DNA from: Chloroflexota bacterium
GTDB taxonomy: Bacteria; Chloroflexota; Chloroflexia; Chloroflexales; Roseiflexaceae
DNA length: 64,000 nt
Reading direction: 5' to 3'
Assembly: GCA_013388755.1 (NCBI GenBank)
Contig: JACAEQ010000078.1
Span: 1 to 64,000, forward strand
Positions 45,239 through 53,363 of the stretch are shown one piece after another. The position numbers and the translations under genes are program-made. The notes beneath the pieces were generated by a model. That model searched no databases. It was given only the letters and a program-made list of their open reading frames with translations, and was not told the origin of the DNA. The stretch's first letter is position 1. Every line of letters starts with the position of its first letter.

Positions 45239-45946
45239 ATGACATTCAAATCTGCGTCACGCAAGACGCTGTCAGAGTCCGTCGTTGAGCAATTCCTCGA
45301 GCAGTTTCGCCGTGGCGAGCTCAAGCCGGGTGATCGCTTACCGACAGAGCGCGAATTGATGGAGCAATTCGGCGTCGGTCGCTCAACCGTGCGCGAGGCG
45401 TTGCAGGGGCTTGCCCGTATGAACCTGATCGAAGGGCGGCCCGGTTCCGGCACCGTTGTGAAGCCCTTCGACCTGACGGCGTACCTCCGGCCCGATCTCT
45501 TTTCGGCGATGCTCGGCGGCAGTAGTGCCACGGAACTCCTCGAAGTGCGCGAGATCATCGAAGTAGCGGCCATCGGCCTGGCAGCGCAACGCGCCACCGC
45601 CGACGATCTGGCTGCGCTTGATGATATGTTGACCAGCGCAGCGGAGGCACTTGCGCGCAACGAACCAACCTATGAATTGTCGGCGCTGTTCCACGTGGGC
45701 CTGGCGCACGCTGCGCACAACGGGTTGCTGCTGAACATTATGCTGTCGCTGTATGAATTGCTGCGCGCCCGAGGTGAGCATACCGTTGACCTGTACAGCT
45801 ATCTGGAATGGGAAATCGAGTCGCACCGCGAGCTGTTCAACCTGGTGCGCGCTGGCGATGTCGCAGGTGCGCAGCGGGCCATGGATGCGCACCTGCGTCA
45901 CGCGGCCCATCGCCTGGGTGAGATCAGCGGCGACGATGCGGTCTGA
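45239..45946 (+). CDS. FadR-subfamily GntR transcriptional regulator (235 aa)
   Basis: The N-terminal winged helix-turn-helix reads GELKPGDRLPTERELMEQFG then VGRSTVREALQGLARMNLIE and GRPGSGTVV (residues about 27-78). The C-terminal all-helical FCD domain contains LLEVREIIEVAAIGLAAQRA, FHVGLAHAAHN and HRELFNLVRAGD, which carry the usual Asp/His metal-site pattern. Such regulators usually respond to carboxylic or sugar acids. It is divergent from the aspartoacylase/creatininase operon and precedes two enolase-superfamily genes, so it most likely represses this catabolic island and is relieved by its substrate. Confidence 0.9.
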   Translation: MTFKSASRKTLSESVVEQFLEQFRRGELKPGDRLPTERELMEQFGVGRSTVREALQGLARMNLIEGRPGSGTVVKPFDLTAYLRPDLFSAMLGGSSATELLEVREIIEVAAIGLAAQRATADDLAALDDMLTSAAEALARNEPTYELSALFHVGLAHAAHNGLLLNIMLSLYELLRARGEHTVDLYSYLEWEIESHRELFNLVRAGDVAGAQRAMDAHLRHAAHRLGEISGDDAV

Positions 45947-46039
45947 GACCATTCCATCCCGGACAGATCGCGCCGGTGACGCACGGGTGTCGCCGATCAA
46001 CCGTTGGCCATCATTCGCACTTCTGCGGTAGAGTATGCC

Positions 46040-46069
46040 ATTTCTGATGCGGCGCGCCGCATCAGAAAT
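46040..46069. repeat. 30-bp perfect palindrome
   Basis: Arms of 15 bp (ATTTCTGATGCGGCG and its exact complement) meet with no loop. It lies 94 nt after the regulator stop. No T-run follows, so it is not a standard terminator; cruciform, RNA 3'-end protection or a protein site are possible. Confidence 0.75.
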
Positions 46070-46142
46070 CAGAATCCCTATGGTCCGGCGGCCCGAGACG
46101 CCCGTACAAGCATGACTCTGCCAGCACTCCAGGCGCTTTGTA

Positions 46143-46246
46143 CCTATCCGAAAACCCATGGGCCTGCTGTCATTGCGCGGAGCGCCAGCTAGGAGATTGC
46201 TTCGCTCGCGCTCGCAATGACATTGACCATCTGGTTTTCGGATAGG
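46143..46246. repeat. MITE-like element with 14-bp terminal inverted repeats
   Basis: CCTATCCGAAAACC (46143-46156) and its exact complement (46233-46246) bound an inner pair TGTCATTGCG (46168-46177) / CGCAATGACA (46213-46222). The core matches the other dispersed copies. It ends 19 nt before the ATG of the enolase-family gene. Confidence 0.8.
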
Positions 46247-46265
46247 CTCTAATCGGAGGTTGCCT

Positions 46266-47423
46266 ATGAAGATCACCGATATGCGGATCTTTGTTGTCGA
46301 CGCCGACTGGCGCGACTGGATCTTCGTCAAACTCCTTACCAGCGACGGTCTGACCGGCGTTGGCGAGGCCGCGCTCACCGGTCAGGAACAGTCAATCGTA
46401 GCGGCGCTTCACGCCATCAAAAGCTACATCCTCGGCAAGGATCCCTTTCAGATCGAGAATCATTGGCGCAACCTCTATCACAGCAGCTTCTTCCGCGGTC
46501 CTGTCTTTCTTGCGGCGCTCGGCGCCGTCGAGATGGCATTGTGGGACATTGCCGGCAAGGCGTTGCACGTCCCGGTGCATACCCTGCTCGGCGGCCCCTG
46601 CCGTAGCCAGGTGCGCTGTTACACCCACATCAGCGAAGCGACCTCGGGCCACTCGGTCGGGCAGCGGGTTGAAGAGGCGCTGCAGGCCGTGGCCGAGGGG
46701 TGGACCGCGCTCAAATGGGATCCGCTGCCGGCCAACTTTCTTTCCTTGAGTCCGGCGCAGATGCGTGATGTCGTCGAGCAAATCCAGGCAGTACGCGAAG
46801 CCGTCGGCGATGATGTCGAGATCCTGGTTGAGTGCCACGGTCGCCTCGACCCGAACACCGCCATGCTGCTGGCACGTGAAATTGCGCCGCTGCGACCCTA
46901 CTTCATGGAGGAACCGGTTCCACCGGAGAACCTCGACGGGCTGGCGCGGGTCGCAGCCCACGCCCCGCTGCCGCTGGCGGTTGGTGAACGAGTCTATACC
47001 GCGGCTGAGTTCTGGCCGATCCTCGAGCGCCAGCTCGTCGGTTATATTCAGCCCGACGTTATCTTTGTCGGGGGGGTGCTGGCGTGCAAGAAGATCGCTG
47101 CGCTGGCCGAAGCCCGGTGCGTCGGCGTGGCGCCTCACAATCCACACGGGCCGGTCTGCACCGCGGCGACCCTGCACCTGGCGGCCAACCTGCCGAACTT
47201 CAGCATCCTGGAAATGCCCGCCGACGATTATCTCTGGTCGGCCCACTGGCGCGACGACTTCCTGATTGACCCGGAACCACTGCGCGTCAGGCAAGGGTAT
47301 CTTGCGTTGCCTATGGCCCCCGGTCTGGGCGTCGAACTCAATGAGGAGGGTATTCTGCGCCACCCGCCGCGCACCCGTGCCTGGGGCGTGTCATTCCAGG
47401 CCGAAAGCGCGATCATTGACTGA
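46266..47423 (+). CDS. Enolase-superfamily sugar-acid dehydratase, galactonate-dehydratase-like (385 aa)
   Basis: A mandelate-racemase-subgroup enzyme. The capping domain (residues 1-125) is followed by the barrel. Metal ligands appear as Glu in ILVECHGRLDP near 195, Glu in FMEEPVPPENL near 220 and Glu in AVGERVYT near 246. The base His is in VAPHNPHGPVCTAA near 295, and ECHGR resembles the His-containing motif of galactonate dehydratase. It probably removes water from an aldonic acid. GGAGGTTGCCT precedes the ATG at 46266, directly after the MITE-like repeat, so that element may supply or replace its promoter. Confidence 0.82.
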   Translation: MKITDMRIFVVDADWRDWIFVKLLTSDGLTGVGEAALTGQEQSIVAALHAIKSYILGKDPFQIENHWRNLYHSSFFRGPVFLAALGAVEMALWDIAGKALHVPVHTLLGGPCRSQVRCYTHISEATSGHSVGQRVEEALQAVAEGWTALKWDPLPANFLSLSPAQMRDVVEQIQAVREAVGDDVEILVECHGRLDPNTAMLLAREIAPLRPYFMEEPVPPENLDGLARVAAHAPLPLAVGERVYTAAEFWPILERQLVGYIQPDVIFVGGVLACKKIAALAEARCVGVAPHNPHGPVCTAATLHLAANLPNFSILEMPADDYLWSAHWRDDFLIDPEPLRVRQGYLALPMAPGLGVELNEEGILRHPPRTRAWGVSFQAESAIID

Positions 47424-47435
47424 TGGAGCAGGGCG

Positions 47436-48716
47436 ATGTTCGACTATGATGCGCTGGCGCACGCGCATGATGAGTGGCTCGAGTATCCGTCGTATGATCC
47501 TGGCCATGATATGCCTTACGAGGAATACAGGCTGCGCTGCGCGCGCGCGCGCGCCCTCATGGAACAGTATCACCTCGATGCGCTGGTGATTACCAGCAGC
47601 GCGGTCGGCTGGTGGTTCACGAGCCTGCACGAACCCCACGAATGGCATGACCGTTGCCAGGCGCGTGCGACCTGGTTCATTCTGACACACGACGGCGACT
47701 ACCTCTACATGCCGCCCACCGCCGCTGGCGAGCACTTCAACACGACCCGTCGCTCAACCTGGGTGAGCGAGATCCGTGCCATCGTTGAGCGTGTGGATCC
47801 GGCAGAACAGCCGCGCGCCGAGATCTGGGGGTTGTGGCAGATCCCTCGAATCTGCGCCGATCTCAACCTCAATCACGCGCGCCTTGGGTTTGAGCTTGGC
47901 GACTGCATGACACTCGGCATGTCCGTCAATGACTTTCTTCGCCTGCGCGACATGCTGCCGCACGCGCAACTGGTGGACGGATCACCGATCATCCGGCGGT
48001 TAATGCAGGTACATACCCCGCTTGAGATCGAACGTGTGCGCCTGGCATGTGAAGCCGGCGTCTGGATCCACGAACAGACGCCGCATGTGCTGCGCCCTGG
48101 CATAACCGAGCGTGAGTTCGTCACCCGCCTGGCGGAGCGCTTTGCCGAACGCTATGGCGCAGCGGCGTACCGTTACGATCCTGCCGGCGCCTGGGATGTG
48201 CGCAATCCGGATCGCGACGACTCTGCAATCTTTCATGCGGTGCTTACCGATCGCGTGTTTCAACCTGGCGACACCGTCGCGCGTTGCCTCAGCGGTGTGA
48301 GCTATGCCGGCTACTGGGGGGACGTTGACCGCGTCTGGCACATTGGCAAGCCACCTGCGCAGGTCGAGCACTGGTATCGCATCACGTGGGAATGCGTCCG
48401 CGCCATGGAAGAGGCGGTGCGACCCGGAGCACGCTGTTCCGACGTATATGCGGCATGCGCGCGTATGGAGCGGCGCTTCGGCCTGCCGGAACGAGTGGCT
48501 GGCCGGGTAGGGCACGGCCTGTTCAATACCGGTGGAATCTCGGTTCACCCCGATTGCCACCTGGTTCTGGAACCTGGCATGATCGTTTCGTGTGAACCGA
48601 TGTTTGCCAATGCCTGGGGCTGGTTCGATCTCGAGGACCAGTTTGTCGTCACTGCAACAGGTTGTGAACCGCTGCATCGCCGCGCCCCCGAAACCATACC
48701 GGCGATCCTCTCGTGA
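47436..48716 (+). CDS. M24-fold protein with first metal Asp replaced by Cys (426 aa)
   Basis: A creatinase/prolidase-type two-domain protein with a 30-residue N-terminal extension. The metal segment reads ARCLSGVSYAGYWGDVDR: the second Asp is kept, but Cys stands where the first belongs and the spacing is one residue longer. The His (GRVGHGLFNTG), Glu (VSCEPMF) and final Glu (FDLEDQFVVT) are present. Activity may be metal-free, single-metal or altered. It lies 12 nt after one enolase-family gene and 18 nt before another, so it is part of the rightward operon. Confidence 0.8.
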   Translation: MFDYDALAHAHDEWLEYPSYDPGHDMPYEEYRLRCARARALMEQYHLDALVITSSAVGWWFTSLHEPHEWHDRCQARATWFILTHDGDYLYMPPTAAGEHFNTTRRSTWVSEIRAIVERVDPAEQPRAEIWGLWQIPRICADLNLNHARLGFELGDCMTLGMSVNDFLRLRDMLPHAQLVDGSPIIRRLMQVHTPLEIERVRLACEAGVWIHEQTPHVLRPGITEREFVTRLAERFAERYGAAAYRYDPAGAWDVRNPDRDDSAIFHAVLTDRVFQPGDTVARCLSGVSYAGYWGDVDRVWHIGKPPAQVEHWYRITWECVRAMEEAVRPGARCSDVYAACARMERRFGLPERVAGRVGHGLFNTGGISVHPDCHLVLEPGMIVSCEPMFANAWGWFDLEDQFVVTATGCEPLHRRAPETIPAILS

Positions 48717-48734
48717 CGCTGACGGAGGCAACCC

Positions 48735-49907
48735 ATGAAGATCACGCATATTGACTACCATGTGCTGATTGTGCCGGATGTTGATACTGGCGCCAGTTCC
48801 TCGGCACAGGACAATCTGGTTGTCGAGATTCATACTGATGAAGGGATCGTTGGTATTGGCGAAACGGATGTCAATCCCTGGATCGCGCGCGAGTGCATTC
48901 GCGCCCGTGGTACACATTCGATGGGGCTGGGCCTGGAAGAGACCCTGATCGGCAAGGACCCGCTGCAGCCCGAGGCCCTGTGGCAGATGCTCTACAGTGG
49001 CTCGAAAATGAATGGGCGGCGCGGTGCACTGATCTGTGCCCTTGGCGCAATTGACATGGCACTGTGGGACGTCAAAGGCAAGGCGCTTGGCGTTCCCATT
49101 TACACGCTCCTTGGTGGCGCCGTGAAAGATCACATCGTGCCCTATGCATCCCTCTTGCCGACCGGCCGCACCCTGGGCGAATATACCCGATCGCTGGTCG
49201 AGAAGGTACGCCGCGCCAGGGAGGAGTTCGGTTACCGTGCGGCCAAGCTGGAAGTGTGCATCAATGGCCCGTATGCGCATAACGGCTTGAATGAGCGCGA
49301 TGAGCATGTCGTCGAGATTGTTGCTGCCTGCCGCGAAGCCGTCGGCGCCAGTTTCACGCTGATGGTTGACGTGGCCTATGCGTGGGCCGATGCCAAACGC
49401 GCGCTGCGTGTGCTGCGCCAGCTCGAGCCGTACGATGTCTTCTTCTTTGAGACGCCGCTCGATATTGACGACCTTGCAGGTTATGCGTTCCTGGCCGACC
49501 ACTCACCCATTCGGATCGCGGCCGGCGAGTGGCAGAACACCCACTGGGAGTTCCTCGACCTGGCCGATCGGGGGAACATTGATGTGCTTCAACCTGATAT
49601 CGGCCGGGTAGGCGGATTCACCGAGGCGCGGAAGGTCTGCCAGATCGCGGCTGATCGTGGGCGGCTGATCGTGCCGCACTGCTGGAAGAGCGGCATCGGC
49701 ATTGCCGCCAGTGCACACCTGGCGGCTGCGACGGCGTGTTGCCCCTATATCGAGTTCCTCCCCGCCGAGCTTTCGGAGTCGGCGCTGCGCCGGGACCTGG
49801 TGGCCGACGAATTGCGAATGGTCGATGGGGTCATTCCGTTACCGCAACAACCCGGCCTCGGTATCGAACTCAACCGCGAGGCGCTCCGCATGTACCGCGC
49901 CGAGTGA
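48735..49907 (+). CDS. Enolase-superfamily enzyme, mandelate racemase group (390 aa)
   Basis: The second enolase-fold enzyme of the island, not a close copy of the first. The barrel begins with RAAKLEVCINGP near 172, which has one catalytic-position Lys. Ligands follow as Asp in TLMVDVAYAWAD near 213, Glu in FFFETPLDIDDL near 239 and Glu in IAAGEWQNTHWE near 265. The His is in LIVPHCWKSGIGIAAS near 316. Members dehydrate or racemise hydroxy-acids. Two dehydratases with different active sites suggest either two substrates or two successive steps. Confidence 0.82.
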   Translation: MKITHIDYHVLIVPDVDTGASSSAQDNLVVEIHTDEGIVGIGETDVNPWIARECIRARGTHSMGLGLEETLIGKDPLQPEALWQMLYSGSKMNGRRGALICALGAIDMALWDVKGKALGVPIYTLLGGAVKDHIVPYASLLPTGRTLGEYTRSLVEKVRRAREEFGYRAAKLEVCINGPYAHNGLNERDEHVVEIVAACREAVGASFTLMVDVAYAWADAKRALRVLRQLEPYDVFFFETPLDIDDLAGYAFLADHSPIRIAAGEWQNTHWEFLDLADRGNIDVLQPDIGRVGGFTEARKVCQIAADRGRLIVPHCWKSGIGIAASAHLAAATACCPYIEFLPAELSESALRRDLVADELRMVDGVIPLPQQPGLGIELNREALRMYRAE

Positions 49908-49999
49908 CGGTGCGTGCGATGCGTTGCCACGACCCGGGTGGGCGCGAAGAGCAACGGTGTCCGTTCAGTGGAGCAACGCCGGGCGCGATCGCCTGATCC

Positions 50000-50215
50000 C
50001 TATCCCTCACGCGTGCGTCCGATCAACAGACATGATGGCACATAGCCGAATGAGGCATAGGTTGCGTGCGCGGCCGCGTTCCAGAGCTGGGTGCCGACGG
50101 AAGCGAACCGCGCGCCCTGCGCGTAGGCGCTGCGCAGGGCATCAGCAATCAACGCGGCGGCGATCCCTTTCCGCCGGTACTCTTCGCGCACCCCCAGCGC
50201 CCAGATGATAGCTCT
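50000..50215 (-). pseudogene. C-terminal remnant of a GNAT acetyltransferase
   Basis: About 70 codons encode the acetyl-CoA loop and end of a GNAT fold (IWALGVREEYRRKGIAAALI, then WNAAAHATYASFGYVPSC). The N-terminal half is missing: upstream of about 50215 the frame loses GNAT likeness and enters the 3' end of the neighbouring tandem-domain gene, which is itself cut short there. A simple deletion joining the two genes explains both. Confidence 0.75.
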
Positions 50216-51458
50216 GCAACCACGCGACGTTGCGATCGTCGGCGCCGCCGGCAGGAGCGATGCCCAGCCACCAGCGCCGTTCATCGCGCAGCGGCCCGGG
50301 GTAGAAGTTCACCGCCGACATGGCACCCGGGCACATCTGGCTCCACATCTCGAACTCGGCGCATGTCACCTCCGGAACAACCGGCTGATCGGCGTTGACG
50401 GTCATGCCAAAGGGACGATCGATGGCGGTATGCTCGCCAAGCCACGGTGGCAGGTGCAACCATTGCAGGTCCGACCTGAGTGGCGGGATCGTCAGGGGCG
50501 GCGATTGTGTCGGCGCCTGGCCGGGATGGTGGAAGAGGATCGTTGCCTGTGCCGGGTGCATCTCGTCGAGATTATGGGTGAACAACAGGTTCCATGTGAC
50601 ATCGAAGTTTGCCTCACGCGGTAACACCCCCCTGTCGACGATCATGCCGCCGGGATAGTGCCACATGGTGGGGCCCGGGGAACGGAGCGGAAAACCAATG
50701 AGGCTGCGCGCTCCCACGACTGATGGACGCAAGGTCCAGCGCGCCCGCCGCGTGGTCTGCGCGATCACGGGGGCGCTGGCATCAATCCGCACGGCATAAT
50801 CATGCTGAACACGGATGGGAGGACCGTTGACACTGCCAAGCAGGTGCGGGCCACGCTCCCAGATGTCGAGCCCGGCCACACGTTCTGCCGGAATCTCGAT
50901 CTGCTCTTCCGCGCCCGATTCGCGTGTGCGCAGAAAGTAGCGGATGCGCACGGTTACCGGCTCATAGCCGGGATTGAGGATACTGAGCAATTCACGCTCA
51001 TACCAGCTCTGCGGCCCCCCCTGGTAGCAATCGGGAAAGATCCAGACCGTCTCATCAGTCAGCGGGCCGGGATAGGGCGTCGGCGCGACCATCGCGTCGG
51101 GAACCGGGTCCCAGAACGTATAATCCTCATGGCGCGCCTGTGGCAGCACGGGCACATCCGACTCGACGACGATCCAGAATGGCTGCTTGTGCGGCACAAC
51201 GCTGAGGGATGCCAGTTCAAGGGTGGTGATCGCGCCAGGCGCCACATCAATGCCGGCAGATGTCGGTGGACGGTCGGTATGGTAGAAACGCGCGGTCACG
51301 TGGGCCGTTGCGGTATGAGGGTTGTAGACCAGCAACTGTGACGAACACTCGAGCGGCCGTCCCGGTAGTGTCCGGCAGGTTGCCGGCAGATCGTCCCAGA
51401 TGAATCCATCGCCAGCGTACCAGAGCGTACCGGCACGTTGATACTGTGGTGGTGGCAT
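50142..51458 (-). CDS. Tandem sensory-rhodopsin-transducer-like (DUF1362-type) protein, truncated at its 3' end (438 aa)
   Basis: Three repeats of about 120 residues each follow the plan of the Anabaena sensory rhodopsin transducer family: an opening Trp/Gly strand, a CNPG- or YNP-type turn (QLLVYNPHTATAHVTARFYH; LLSILNPGYEPVTVRIRYFL; LLFTHNLDEMHPAQATILFH), and a closing strand (VVESDVPVLPQARHED; RIDASAPVIAQTTR; VNADQPVVPEVTCAEFE). A linker YPGPLTDETVW leads into repeat 2; the same linker, YPGPLRDERRW near residue 386, should lead into a fourth repeat, but coding likeness stops by about residue 408 (near 50240). The last 30 residues are out-of-frame GNAT sequence. GGGAGGCG precedes the ATG. 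ASRT-like domains bind small ligands; a carbohydrate role is inferred from the neighbours. Confidence 0.7.
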   Translation of the reverse strand: MPPPQYQRAGTLWYAGDGFIWDDLPATCRTLPGRPLECSSQLLVYNPHTATAHVTARFYHTDRPPTSAGIDVAPGAITTLELASLSVVPHKQPFWIVVESDVPVLPQARHEDYTFWDPVPDAMVAPTPYPGPLTDETVWIFPDCYQGGPQSWYERELLSILNPGYEPVTVRIRYFLRTRESGAEEQIEIPAERVAGLDIWERGPHLLGSVNGPPIRVQHDYAVRIDASAPVIAQTTRRARWTLRPSVVGARSLIGFPLRSPGPTMWHYPGGMIVDRGVLPREANFDVTWNLLFTHNLDEMHPAQATILFHHPGQAPTQSPPLTIPPLRSDLQWLHLPPWLGEHTAIDRPFGMTVNADQPVVPEVTCAEFEMWSQMCPGAMSAVNFYPGPLRDERRWWLGIAPAGGADDRNVAWLQSYHLGAGGARRVPAERDRRRVDC

Positions 51459-51480
51459 GCACGCCTCCCGATGCTGCGTG

Positions 51481-52809
51481 TTATGGCGCGTCGAGCGCCG
51501 CAAGATCGCGTAGCGTACCATTGATGGCGGCAATTGTGCGATCGGCCTGCTCGCGTCGCGGAAGCGCAATCATTGCGAGGTCGGCGCGCAACTGCCGCAG
51601 ATCAGAAGCATAGCCAGCGCGCTGTGCGGCGGTCATGCGGTCGCGCAGATAGATCGGCGGGCCGGCAGCAGCCGGGTTCTCCGACCAGATCAGAGGTTCA
51701 AGCGATAACGGCCCGTTGCCGGGTATGAAATCCGAGCGTGTGAAATAGGCGTCTTCACCGCGGGCGAACCATGCCGTCAGTTGCTCCTGCGCCACACCCG
51801 ATACCCCATACACCGCGGCGACCGCTCTGCTGAGCGCCTCCTCGGGCGATGTGTCAGGTGCGCCAGGGATGGCCGCCCCGGTACGCCACGAGACTTCTTC
51901 CACCGGATTGGCAAATGGACGATAGAAGTATTCCACCGCCCGCCCGCCATCGTCCCACAGGCGACGCAGGGCGCGCGCCGAGCGCAGGCCACAGGGCACG
52001 AACCAGCGCAGCCGCTCATAATGCTGTGGTGGTTCAACGAAGACCCCGCCGACCGAGCCGTAAGCGCAGGCCAGACCACGGGCAATGTCGGCGCGACGCC
52101 CGGCTGTTGCTGAGCGTTCGCGTACTTCGACCATGTAGTCAACGACGCGCGAGATACGGCGCACATGCTCAAAATCCGCCGGATCGTCGAGCGCCAGGCC
52201 CCAGGACGCCTGGCCAATCGTCCAGTCCGGCCTGCCAGCGCGAACATACTCGGCGCAGCGTACCAGCAGATCGGCATGGTGCTCGGCAGCCGACCGCGCG
52301 CGACACTGGTCGCACGAACAGCGCCCCTGATCAGCCGACTGCATGCTGATACCATCGAGGCCCCAGCGTGGATCCATCAGAAAATCGAGCACACGGCGCT
52401 GCCACTCCCATGCCTGGGGGCTGAACGGGCACATACTGTGCGCATGACCGCGCGCCACCTCTGGATGCGCCCGAATGATGTCGTCAAAACCCCAGGAGTA
52501 GATACCGGTGCCGTGCAGGATCTTGAGGCCACGCTCATGAGCAGCAGCGACAAACGTGTGCAGCCGCGCCTCACGTTCAGCATCAATAATGTTCGCGAAA
52601 GGTACGGGCCAGGAACGATCAATAAACAGACCCCAGACCACGTTGTATGTCACATCCATCTCGGCCTGGACGTCGAGAAAGCGCAGCTGATCGGCGAGCA
52701 ATCTGTCGTCCCAGCGGATGCACGGCCATGGATCATGCGGCGCCGGTTCCGACGCCAGATCGCGCAACCAGCCGCACGTTACCCGATAGCGAAAACGATC
52801 TGCTGGCAT
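51481..52809 (-). CDS. Glycoside-hydrolase-like TIM-barrel protein with a Cys cluster (442 aa)
   Basis: The pattern of short strands with Trp/Asp (WGLFIDRSWPVPF; GLKILHGTGIYSWGFDDII; SPQAWEWQRRVLDFLMD) fits a TIM barrel of the type found in uncharacterised glycosidases. SADQGRCSCDQCRARS near residue 163 is a CxCxxC cluster like that in alpha-glucuronidase-type families, probably structural or metal-binding. No signal peptide is seen, so it acts in the cytoplasm on an imported sugar or glycoside. It is 22 nt upstream of the tandem ASRT-like gene on the same strand. The exact family could not be fixed. Confidence 0.55.
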   Translation of the reverse strand: MPADRFRYRVTCGWLRDLASEPAPHDPWPCIRWDDRLLADQLRFLDVQAEMDVTYNVVWGLFIDRSWPVPFANIIDAEREARLHTFVAAAHERGLKILHGTGIYSWGFDDIIRAHPEVARGHAHSMCPFSPQAWEWQRRVLDFLMDPRWGLDGISMQSADQGRCSCDQCRARSAAEHHADLLVRCAEYVRAGRPDWTIGQASWGLALDDPADFEHVRRISRVVDYMVEVRERSATAGRRADIARGLACAYGSVGGVFVEPPQHYERLRWFVPCGLRSARALRRLWDDGGRAVEYFYRPFANPVEEVSWRTGAAIPGAPDTSPEEALSRAVAAVYGVSGVAQEQLTAWFARGEDAYFTRSDFIPGNGPLSLEPLIWSENPAAAGPPIYLRDRMTAAQRAGYASDLRQLRADLAMIALPRREQADRTIAAINGTLRDLAALDAP

Positions 52810-52838
52810 GCGTTATCACGGTATACCTTGTGCCGGAC

Positions 52839-52856
52839 ATTCACACGATTGTGAAT
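52839..52856. promoter_or_regulatory. 18-bp perfect palindrome upstream of the glycosidase-like gene
   Basis: ATTCACA-CGAT-TGTGAAT is an exact inverted repeat, 29 bp before the gene start at 52809. It is a candidate operator, perhaps of a LacI-type regulator. The half-sites are in the opposite order to a CRP site. Confidence 0.5.
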
Positions 52857-52897
52857 TGCCGACTTCTGACGGCTACAGCGGCTCATAGCGCGGTGCT

Positions 52898-53347
52898 TCA
52901 CGGAATAGGCGCCAGACCGATACGTGTACCATCATAGGTAAGAATGCGCGACGGTGTGAGTTTAATAATCACGTGCGGATTGCTAATCATCGAGGCGGGC
53001 GTTGGCGAGCGAACTCCTTCCTCGCCAAGGTACTTTGTATAGACCCGCCGCGCCATATCGCGCGCATACACCGGATCATCGAGCAACTCAGCGCGCCCTT
53101 CCAGAATGACTGATTTGAAACGCAACCCTCCCTCAGTGATATCAACGGTGACAGCACAGAACGGATTGGAACGCAGATTGTTCGCCTTGACCGAATCAGG
53201 CGGCGTTTCCATATACATACTGGTGCCGTCCCACCAGAACCACATCGGTGCGATATGGGGCCGGCCGTCGGGCCGAACCGTGGCGATCCGTGCGAGCAAC
53301 GGTGCAGCAAGAAACAGATCGATCTCTGCACGTGAGAGTGTCGTCAC
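52898..53347 (-). CDS. PPOX-class (pyridoxamine-phosphate-oxidase-fold) flavin/F420 protein (149 aa)
   Basis: A split-barrel protein that binds FMN or F420. LARIATVRPDGRPHIAPMWF near residue 18 is the family opening, MYMETPPDSVKANNLRSNP near 44 the cofactor-phosphate region, and SVILEGRAELLDD the dimer strand. The length is typical of F420-dependent members. The start is GTG at 53347 with GGAGG 5 nt upstream. It separates the ABC transporter genes from the glycosidase-like gene and may be unrelated to them. Confidence 0.82.
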   Translation of the reverse strand: MTTLSRAEIDLFLAAPLLARIATVRPDGRPHIAPMWFWWDGTSMYMETPPDSVKANNLRSNPFCAVTVDITEGGLRFKSVILEGRAELLDDPVYARDMARRVYTKYLGEEGVRSPTPASMISNPHVIIKLTPSRILTYDGTRIGLAPIP

Positions 53348-53363
53348 ATATGCCTCCAGTCAA

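Noticed and set aside
48000-49502. A 500-codon minus-strand open frame across the M24 and enolase-family genes
   Set aside because: It spans two well-supported genes on the other strand and shows no domain likeness; a shadow frame.
52839-52856. CRP-type binding site
   Set aside because: Half-sites are in the order TCACA...TGTGA, the reverse of the CRP arrangement TGTGA-N6-TCACA.
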